NCBI GenBank assembly: GCA_002633005.1
Contig: NMRA01000056.1
Location: forward strand, 1,085,521 to 1,149,520
Length of the DNA: 64,000 nucleotides
DNA from: Phoronis australis
Lineage: Eukaryota > Phoronida > Phoronidae
Direction: 5' to 3'
The notes under the pieces are model-generated. The model saw nothing but the letters and a program-made list of their open reading frames with translations, was not told where the DNA came from and did not search any database. Numbering within the stretch: position 1 is the stretch's first letter; every line of letters starts with the position of its first letter. Below are positions 50,651-60,600 of this stretch, one piece after another. A program made the translations under genes and the position numbers.

Positions 50651-51042
50651 ACAGGATGTCCCAAAAACGTCCTCGTACTTCAAGTGACAATAATTGCGTT
50701 GTTTGGTGACGTACTGGGAAAAGATTAGTGGTTTAAATTCATAAAAAGGTGATAAAAAGGAACTAAATCTTCGAATCAAAATAAACACATTTTTATTAAC
50801 TTTAAAAAAGCTGGATAATTGTCTTTGAACTTTGTTGATGTTTTTGTTTTTCAGTAGCATTAACTGTTCCGTGTTTGTTCTCCGGAACAGTCGTTTGGCA
50901 TCACCGTGCAAAAAAACACGCGACGACATGCACACCTACTTCCACTGCAAAGTGTACGATAACCATGCAGTGGCTCCGGGTACACGGTCTAATACTTCCA
51001 GTGCTGTAGTAAAGTGCAGGAACATTTTTGGGACCCCCTGTA
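50651..51042. mobile_element. Terminal-inverted-repeat element with ACAGG..GTCCCAAAAA ends
   Basis: The left end ACAGGATGTCCCAAAAACG pairs with the right end CATTTTTGGGACCCCCTGTA. Ends of the form ACAGGGTGTCCCAAAAA are common in small DNA transposons of invertebrates (from memory, mostly Tc1/mariner relatives). At 392 bp it has no transposase and is non-autonomous. It is intergenic. Confidence 0.7.
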
Positions 51043-52944
51043 TTTGTCACAACATAGTCTGTGGCTTTATTTTCAGCTTTTGCTCTTTCTGAAGATTATT
51101 ATAGAGTCTGTTTTATTGTTGTTGTTGTGATATCCATTTAGGTCTATTTTCTTCACTGTCGCCTTCAGCAACAACCGAGTAAAACCAAAAGTATTGAAAG
51201 ACAATCTGTTGTATATTCAATGTTATATTTTATCTTTACAAATTGTATTCATATTAACTTTAGGTTAGAGAGTCTCAATCAGTTATGTGCAGCATATCTG
51301 TGTTATATTATCTTATATTCTATGTTTGTTTTAAAAAACACTTTTGTGACTATTTTGCCAAAAATGATCTGTTTGAGAACAAAATCTCCCACTGATGATA
51401 GCATTAGGGAGGACATTTAGATGTTCTCCGTTTTCCCCATTTTGTGTGGATGAAGGCTTGATGGAGACTCTGGTTTCATCAATCTTCTTGGAGCAAAACA
51501 CACGTGAAGGACCAGAATCAAGCATGCATTATGTATACAATAGGTATCTGTCACAATTATAGAATTTATGTTTACAACTTGCAGTATTATAACTTTTCAA
51601 CTTAGCCGGTTGTTGTTCATTTCATGGTGGAACCTGTATCGTATTTCAGTTGTTTTGTATCGTTTGTCTGTAGTGGCACAGTCCAAAATGTCATTGGTAG
51701 TTTGTTTTTTAAAACGGCCTTCAAAAGTCAACTTAAGCAGAATGTCTGGAAATACAAAAAGGTAACCTATTAGAGCTGACTGATACCCAATCGCACTTTT
51801 TCTTGGCAAGTCTACTCCTTAGTGCCAAGAGTAGTTTAACATGCCTTAAAGGTGTTGGTTGCAGTGCTCGTATGTTAGGCACTAATATTCTGCAATTGAG
51901 ATACCTGTGCGAGATCTGATTTTTGGATTGTGCCTCCTGGGATCCATCAGCTGTGACACCAATAGTTTGCACCTTAGTTTTGTGTGTGGTGCACCTCCAG
52001 AACACTAATTTTAGATGCGGTCATGTTTTCTGTTGTACCGTTTTTGTAAAGTACAGGTTTGGACTTTATGAACATATAACGCAAGATCAATATTGAAGAC
52101 TGTACAAAAGGTCCATGGTTTAGTATAAAACAGCTTGAAATATAAAACATGTAATGATCCAACCTCTTGTAATTTCATGTTTTGGTTGCAGTTCTTTCAT
52201 GTTTCACATTAATTGAAAAGTGTTTTGAACTAATGGTTCTGTTATTGACTTTTTCTGGTTTTAGTGGGCCATTTGGCAGCAGCGAGTCTAACGCTGTCAA
52301 ATGTTGGGTTATAGAAGTTCTAATGTGATGCTTTGTGATTGATCAAAGTTGATATTGATTCTCTTGAATTGTGAATGGTATCACTCTATTCCTGTTGTTA
52401 AAATATAGATGTTTTATAGTCTACTTTCGCGTGTCGTTTAGTTATAAACAAACATCGATGTTTTATGAGCTATTGGGCTGGCTGCCAGGTCTGGTGTCTA
52501 CAACAGCGAGACATGGTCTATACCATCTTGAAAAACCCTTGGAATTTACAACTTAGGCCTTGAAGTTCATGAACTAAATTTTGATCTTGAAAAGCTTCTG
52601 AATTTCAGCTTTTAGACGAAAATATTTAAGTGAATTGTATTGCTGCAAGAAACATTTTTAACAAAATACTTAATGACAGACGTTTTTCTTAATAGTAAAT
52701 AGTTTATGCATTAAAGTAATTTTAATAAACAACATAACAAAACTTGCCAATTTGATTACATCACTTTGTTCAGCTGCGAAAGGAGCTTGAGTTAATGTAC
52801 ACAAACATGCATATAGCCATAGGCTCAAGCACCGTATATTAACTAATTGGACTTGAATTTGTATTGAGTATGCCTTGAACTACTCTCAAAAGTCCTTAAA
52901 ATTTCTGTCAAAAGTTTCCATAAGAACCAAGTGATAGTGGACTA

Positions 52945-53085
52945 CTACCCCAAGATGGGTGACTTCCCAGCCATGACTGGTACTCATTCATGCAGCAGAG
53001 TGGTGACTGGCCTCACTCAAGGATACTACTGCGCAAGCCGGCACTTGAACCCACGACCTTTCATTTGCAGGTCCAGCGAAGAAAA
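52945..53085 (-). mobile_element. tRNA-derived SINE, second family
   Basis: On the minus strand a B-box (GTGGGTTCAAGTGC) near 53050 is followed by a body with CACTCTGCTGCATGAATGAG and TACCAGTCATGG. That body resembles widespread invertebrate SINE tails carrying a '...AATGAGTACC...' motif. It lies in the intergenic interval between the two convergent genes. Confidence 0.5.
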
Positions 53086-53120
53086 CATCACCAACATAAC
53101 TGACATAATTATTAAATTTT

Positions 53121-53160
53121 ATTTTGCTTGCCCAACAGGTATTTTGCTTGCCCAACAGGT
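53121..53160. repeat. Perfect 20-bp direct repeat
   Basis: ATTTTGCTTGCCCAACAGGT occurs twice with no mismatch and no spacer. Confidence 0.95.
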
Positions 53161-54549
53161 CTTATAAATTAATATCAGATTCATTCAACTTATCTTCATT
53201 TATAAAATTAGAACGACAATGATTACATAAGATATTTACAGACTACTTTTTGAAATATAAAACAGAAGCATAATTATGAGACATGGAATGTAATGATAAA
53301 ATAAAAATAAGAAATGCGAGATATTAATTTAGTACAAATATCTGATACGAAAACGTATACAAACTACGATACAGGAAATAGTTACATGCAATATCATGAG
53401 GTGCAGTGCTTTCCCATTCACAGAAAAAGGACATGTACTTCTAAACTTAAACAATCTTTTTCATAAAAATCCAAACACATTTCAAAAAGCTCACTAACAA
53501 ATACCTGCTACCCTTGGCTGACTCCCATTGAATGGGCACACAAAGGCATGATGTAAAATAAGGTTACTTAACGAGTACACAACTGGGGTAATTAGTAATT
53601 GATGAAGGCACGTACCACTGAGTCAAGCACACCCCTCCCCCGGACAATTCCACCTCCTTTCCTTCCACTCTTGGTATTAATGCGAACATTGCCATTATCT
53701 TAATATCAAAATCGTTAATTACTTTCAAATATTCACGATTGCCTGAACTGTTTTAATTCTGGTAGCTCCATCAATTCTCACACAACACCAGACTATAACC
53801 AACCTAACAACCACAGCTGCTAAGTTTCACTTTGATAGCAGCACAGCACACGGAACAATACTTTGATGGGCCTACAGTCTGAGGAAACATAGGCCTGGAG
53901 CAGACAGTGAAATATGAGATGAGCGGACTGCCTCAAGTGAACAATAGCTGAGCTTACAGCTCCAACCAAACCATGAAAATTCAACAATTGAAATCAATGA
54001 ACTAGTGGCTAATTCACACAAAGCGATAGTTTATATGAGGCAGAAAGCTCAGCTCGCAGATATCTGTCTGCACTGACCATTGGGAGGCTAATTTCAACTA
54101 CAGTCAAATCTTGTTACAAAATACCTGTTTCATAACGTTAGCATGCTTGTAACCTTCCACTTCACAAGTCTAATACTGTGTGCAACTAGATTTTTTTACA
54201 CCAAACTATGAATACAAAAAATGTTTTCCAAAACCCTGGGACGTTAGTTGTAACTTGGTTCAGCTGAATAAGTTTATATCAAAACATAGTTTTGGCCAAC
54301 ATAATAAACACTGGATCTCTAGTAAACGACAGTCTCTATATAGAGCATAAACACTGAAATTCACGAATCATGATATTCACACATTGTGAATATCACAAAT
54401 TCTGCATGAGGCTCAAACTACTAAGAAATCCACAGGGTTCTGTGAGGAGGTTGATGTTACATCCTGCTGTAGTGACAATAGAAACTGATCAGCCAATAAT
54501 CTCGTCTACTGCTTCGTAGCACAATCTGTAGTTCTCGTCTGAGGCCAGC

Positions 54550-54669
54550 TCAGATGGTGGTGGCCGTGATTCCTTTGCGCTCAATCAACATGGATACCGT
54601 CTGACCCGAGGCTTTGAGCGCGCCCACTGCTTGGTCGTGCACGATGTGTGTGAAGTCGATACCATTCAC
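54550..54669 (-). CDS. PDZ-scaffold gene, terminal exon 9: end of PDZ domain
   Basis: The acceptor is CTGTTACAG above 54669. It encodes VNGIDFTHIVHDQAVGALKA, then SGQTVSMLIERKG and ITATTI, ending in TGA at 54552-54550. HDQAV holds the PDZ helix-B position-1 histidine expected of class I ligand binding. A coding-like reading in another frame continues past this stop to 54489, so the last six residues are uncertain (see findings). Confidence 0.9.
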   Translation of the reverse strand: MNGIDFTHIVHDQAVGALKASGQTVSMLIERKGITATTI

Positions 54670-57600
54670 CTGTAACAGCACACAGTTGGATATCAAGGCA
54701 TGATCTTGAGTAGTCCTTAGCACCCTCTCTGATTCTATCACATTTACCCACAATGCAGTGCATCAGCAGATGACTGCTGTGCTAACCACTAGTTTTCATT
54801 TTGGGAACCAGTTTGCTTCCCATTATTCAAATGATAAAGCTGGTTCTCAAAATGTGGGACCCCTGTATGTGACTGTTACAACTCTTTGCCTATTACCGAA
54901 AGATTAATTCGCCATTGTCATTCTGATGCCAACCAACTTTTGTTGTTGCGTAGAGAGTAGCAACTCACAACTTTGAATATGCAACACGGATCGCAAGTCT
55001 ACATTTGCTGCCAAAAACCAGAAGGAGGTTATGTAGACCTGATTCTGGCTAATCTGGCTGCTGTAAGAGTAGATCCAACACCCCTTATGTGACCATACAA
55101 TCATCAGAACACAGAAGAATGGTGGGATCTGTAGTTGAAAGGTTGTTAGACTCCTTGGTACTATAGATACAAAAAGTCTCACAACTTGATCTAAAAAAAT
55201 TGGCAGACTACATTACAGATGTCCTGGCAGATTTTGTGTACTTGAGAACTGACGGCATTCATGGATGAGGCACGTGGACAGACACAGACGAGACCTAATG
55301 AAAGATGTAACCTGCTCACCTCGATAATTTTGTCACCAGGGCGCAGTGCACGCGATGCGGGTCCACCCTGCTGTACTTTAGTCACAAATATACCAAGGTC
55401 ATTATCACGGAATGGGTTACCCGGGGAGTTGACCCCGCCGGCGATGCTGAAGCCTAACCCTGGGGACTTCTGGATGACCACGGAGAGCTGACAAAGATGG
55501 GAAGAGACGTTCGTCAAAGACTTACAGTGATTCTGTTTATCTTCACAAAAATAACTACAAAGCACAGCTTGAATGATGTATGAGGCAACTGTGACGAATA
55601 TCTTTCATAAATTAATGTTGAGTAAGACCCTAGAACCCTAGAAAAATGTCCAAATCTGGCCAACTTCAGGAAATCATATCTTGGAAATGGATTATCAGAG
55701 CCATGTGAAACCTTCAGATACTATGTTTCATACACTTTCCTCCAAAATGCTGTTAGTAAATATTAAAATAAGTATCATAGCATCTCTTACACGAGCCTAA
55801 CCTTCCAGTTTTTACGTTAGTTGAAACTTCTACTTTCTATTAGAGACTACTTTCTACTAGCTGCATTGTTTATTAGGTTCTTTATAATTGTAGCAAGTTC
55901 AAACCCCGTCTTTCATTGAACGTGAGCTTCCATGAAAGCCCTTAAAACTCAAAACTCAACTTGGAAACTGACCAATCAGATGCATGGAATAATAGAAAGT
56001 TTACTTGAAATGGACCACATAATTGGTTAATTTTCGATTTGAAACTCAAGCAAAATTTGGCGACCTAGAACTCGCTGCTGGCATATAGTAGAAGCATTAC
56101 TGAACAGTTTAATGGCCAATAATCACATTTTTTAAAAATTTTCTTACATACCAAGTTACTCTTGTTGACTATTGGAAGACTACCCATCATGTCCTGTTGG
56201 TCCATAGAACCATGGCCAGAGTCCAGGTTCCGAGAGGGCGTGGTCTCCCGTGACGTTGGTAAGCTAGGCGGATCCCTGTCAGGAGGCGGGACTATGGACA
56301 GGGGGGACGGACTGGTGAGAGGGGGCGGAGCTCTGTTGGGCGGCGGCATCATGCCAGGAGGGTAACCTGAATAGACGGTAACGGACACAGGATGTGAATA
56401 AACAAACAGTGTCAAAAAGAGATTTTCAAACAATTCTCGCAGTGTTCGCCCAGGCTGCGTTTTTGCGTCATCTGACGTAACCAAGCTAAAGACACGCGTA
56501 TTGACTATGACAGATGCATCACCCTTCACGCATAATTTGATGATTTGAAAGAATTATGAATCATCTGTTTTGTTTCTTGATATCAGCGTAAAAATTCCAG
56601 CAGATTTGCATCACCTGTTCAATACTTATCATTCTGTGTGAATGAAATAATTTTTTACTGTTTTCTCGGACACCAAGACATTTAATTGAACCCTACGAAT
56701 TATGGAGGTAGCTTTACAGTGCCCGGTTGCATGAAACAGTCCAAAATAGGGATTCAACCGAGTTGCCTAAATCTACTGCGTATTTGTGAACTTGTGAAAG
56801 CACTGATTTTCCTTTCTTATGCTGTTTGAGCATCACTACTAAGCTAATTTTTGACTTTGATACAAATTGAGAGTGAACTCTATGTTGAATTCTCAATATC
56901 ATCGAAAATAAGAATGGATCTTTTCAGGCAATGCCCCTAATTTAATGACTAAGCCCCTAATTATTTTGACAGAATTAGGGCTCAGTTTTTAGAAAATATC
57001 ACTAGTCAAAGAAGACCTCATAATAAAGATAGAATGATAGAGAAAATAATACATCTGGAAGTAAACAACGCACCAAATACGCAAAAGATTTAGAGAACTT
57101 AGTCGAGTCTTGAGTTGGGACTGTTTCATGCAACCAGTCACATGACCCCACCTCAGCAAAGAAGAGCGATGAAGTTGGGAGAAGACGGTATGACAAAAAA
57201 TTAACCATGTAAATCAATCTCGTAAAATCATTGTGCAATAGTTAGTTTAATTTACTGCAGGAAAAAAGCAAAGATAGACATTAAAATCCAAAATATCTCG
57301 AAAATAACACATTGTGCCACAACAAAGCAAGCTAGTTTATATAGAAAACCCGATTTTTAAGAATGGACTGAATAACAAAATCACATTCAGTAGCAAGTGA
57401 ATTCACATTCACAAACACCATGTTACCAGTGACTTTTTTAAAACATTCTTTGTTATCATTATCAAGTGAACACGAGTAATGCAATTGGCTTAGAACTGAA
57501 CAAATCAACTGTAGTCACATGCCTTGATGAGGCCGGTAATGGTCTGATATAACGTGCCGAATTTTGAGAACCAGTTTTCTCCACTAAATAACGGGAATCA

Positions 57601-60600
57601 AACTGGTTTCCAAAATACGGGCACGTTATATCAGACTATTGCCGATGAGGCCAGCCCTCTTTTAAATATAACGCAATTACAATTTATAAAAAACAAAAAT
57701 TTAGAAATAACATGTATGCTGTAAGTTCACAAGAAACAATGAACCATTGAATTAAAAAGTTATAAATGATTTTTAGCAAGTCACAGCCAAATTTGACCTT
57801 TAACCTCACATCACTCACCTGTTAACCTTTCGACCCTTTCATAAATATGATGTCCATGACCATATCCACTATCAGTTGAACTGGAAACCTGTGAATTTGG
57901 ATCATGACTTTTGTATTTAGCCACATCTTCAAACCGCTCCATGTCATAGGGGCCGTTCACTGGAGGGGGCTCATGAAACTGATGAGAGGGAGGAGCCGCA
58001 TGAAACTGAGGGGGCGGAGCCTCGTGAAACTGAGGGGGCGGAGCATCATGAAACTGAGGAGGTGGAACACTGAATGAGGACGAAGAAGTACTGAATATTG
58101 GAGGCGGCTCGTAAGCTAACCGTGATGGTGACGATGCCGGTTGTATCCCCGAGTTTGAGTTTGTTGATAATGCATCGATATGCTCATAATCTCTATTAGA
58201 TTGTCTCTGCGGGTTGAGTCCTTTTGTAAGAGAATAAGCTTGGAACGAAGTGTTGCGCGCCCCACTAATATCAGCTCTGCTTTGCAGTGCCCCATGCGCA
58301 GGGTGTTTGTTGAGATTTCCATCGGCGATCAACGTCGAATGTTCCATGTAGTTGCTCTGGTTGGTGCTTTCCGAGCCATAGGGTCGAGCGTCGTGCGGAC
58401 GGCCGTCGTATTTCTGGGCACCTCTACTCAGCAAGGGACTGCTGGTGGCGCCAGGTGCCAGTGACGTTGAATAGAGTGGGGTTTTCTCCACAGAGGACGA
58501 GTTGGCAGTGTCACCCCCAGGGGGATGCAGGAACAGTTGGAAAGTTCTCTCACTAGATGTCCTCGCAATGGGAACGCCACCGTCAGAGTTTTGATCCACA
58601 GTGCCATCTGCGGGGTTACCTCCCAACGGAATACTTGGCATTGACTTGTAGTGCTGAAACGGATGCTCAGGGGGGCTTAAAACACTTGAATCCTGCTGGC
58701 CATGTAAACGCTGTGGTTCCGGTCTGCGATACTGCGGAGGTGGGTGATAAGGCACCTTTGGAAGGTTCTCATCACGGGATTCATTTAGCGTTCCCACATC
58801 GCTCGAATTTCTCCTCTCCGACTGAGTGTCAGCGTTCACACGAGCCGTCGATGGGCCAAACTCGGCCAGTAGCGTGCGACCATAGTTCGGCGAGACCCCA
58901 GAGTCGGACATGACACCTCGCCTACGTGCCCTGTAGGCTGGAGGCGTACCATAAGGAGGCGCTCCCTGGTACGGTGGAAGTCCTTTTCTGGAACTGCTTC
59001 CATCCTGAAAACAACACAGAAATTATGAAGTCACATCTATGAAATAAACAAAAGATGCTCAACATGTTGCACTAAGGTTCAAGCAGATGGCAAACTTTTG
59101 AGGCGACAACATTGACCTCTTTACAGATAGCGCGAGATGATATCTACACAAAAGGATTATGGGATGTCAAAACATAACTTTCATTTCAGTAACAAGCAGC
59201 CAAAAGTTCAATTCGTCATCAAAATAGTCTTAAAGATGTAGTAGCATCTGTGCAATATCTATACCAGCTTACAAAGCAAACCACCACCTAGCACCACCTA
59301 GTGATAGCGTCACCACGCAGTAATTCATTACTGCCCTACCTGACTTTTCCGTGATCGTTCCTTCCGTCGCTGCTCTAACACGGCATACAGCTGGTTCTTC
59401 CAATTGGGCGTCATTTCCGAGTCCGACGCATCTTGCTTCCCGTCCCCGCCCTCGGGCGTGGCCGCAAGACTACTCATGGGTTGCGCATATAACTCGTCAT
59501 TGCGTATTGTCGTACGCCGGTTGTAAGGGCCACCACGTGGCGCAGCCGGTTGTGCCGGACTAGCACCGAGATGATGTGGGTGGCCAGCGACGCCGGAGCT
59601 TCGCGTGGACCGCGTATCGATGTCACTCCCGTACCCGGCATAGTTCCTCTCTGACTTCACACCATCGCGGTCACTGCTGTAACCATCTCTACGACGACCG
59701 TGAAAGTCGTAATCGCTGCGGTAACCGACCGATGCTGTGTCCGACTCATAGTCGTGGTGCCGGTGTCGGTGGCGTGGGTAGCCACCTCGGAGGTAGTTGC
59801 CGTGGTGGTGATGTCGTCGTTCGCCGCTGTACATGGCAAAGTCACTGGCAGCCACACTGGGCGCTTTGGGCGGTGGATTCTGCCAGTAGTTCACCGACCT
59901 GAAAACCAGAAAACAGAAGTCAAGCTATTTTGTTGTGTTAGTCCTGTAAGTCAAATACTCAGATATTGAAGAGCAATGTGTTTTAAACTTTAAGTTCTAT
60001 TTATCAGTCAAAATAAAAAAGCAATCCTTCACTACATCCTACTAATGTCATATACTATAATTCCACAGTCAAATAAATGTTAAAGCTGCAGTTCACTTTC
60101 CATGTTTATTCTGAACCGAACCATGTATGGGCTTAAAACGTTACCATGCTCATCAGATCTTGAATTATTACTGATTGAGCAGACAACTCAAGCCGCTGCC
60201 AATGCATACATCTGGGGAGGCAGTCACTTTTTCATGACTTAGAGGAACAGGTGAGACTCTGCTGTGACCCCGGTCACCTCATATCTCAGTGTTTACCTGT
60301 TGGGGGACAACACATTTGGTGCGTTTTGCGCCCGTGTCAGGTCGCTGTCCGAGCGGTACACAGCGCCACCTGGCTTACGGTCACCACGAGCCTGCAGGAA
60401 GCCGCCATCGTCATCCTCAGCATTGGGCGACTTCACCTTGTCTTTATCTGGAAGAAAACGCAAGCTAGCGTTAATTCAGTGGTTAGAAGATAAGGCAATG
60501 TGGCTTAGTGAATGTCCACCTCATGTACTCAAAGTCGTGGGTTCAAATCCCACTATTAGACCCTTGAGTCAGGTCTCTAGCTTTTCAGCTCAGTCTTAAT

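Larger units (their letters stand above)
48006..54488. other. Intergenic interval between convergent genes
   Basis: It holds the presumed 3' UTRs of both genes, a terminal-inverted-repeat element, a SINE, two small tandem repeats and an N at 50537. The minus-strand gene's polyadenylation site is not obvious. The reverse complement of AATAAA occurs at 53118-53123, which would make a long 3' UTR. Confidence 0.6.

Noticed and set aside
58557-58913. 118-codon plus-strand open frame
   Set aside because: Antisense shadow of the Ser/Pro-rich exon 6 of the PDZ gene.
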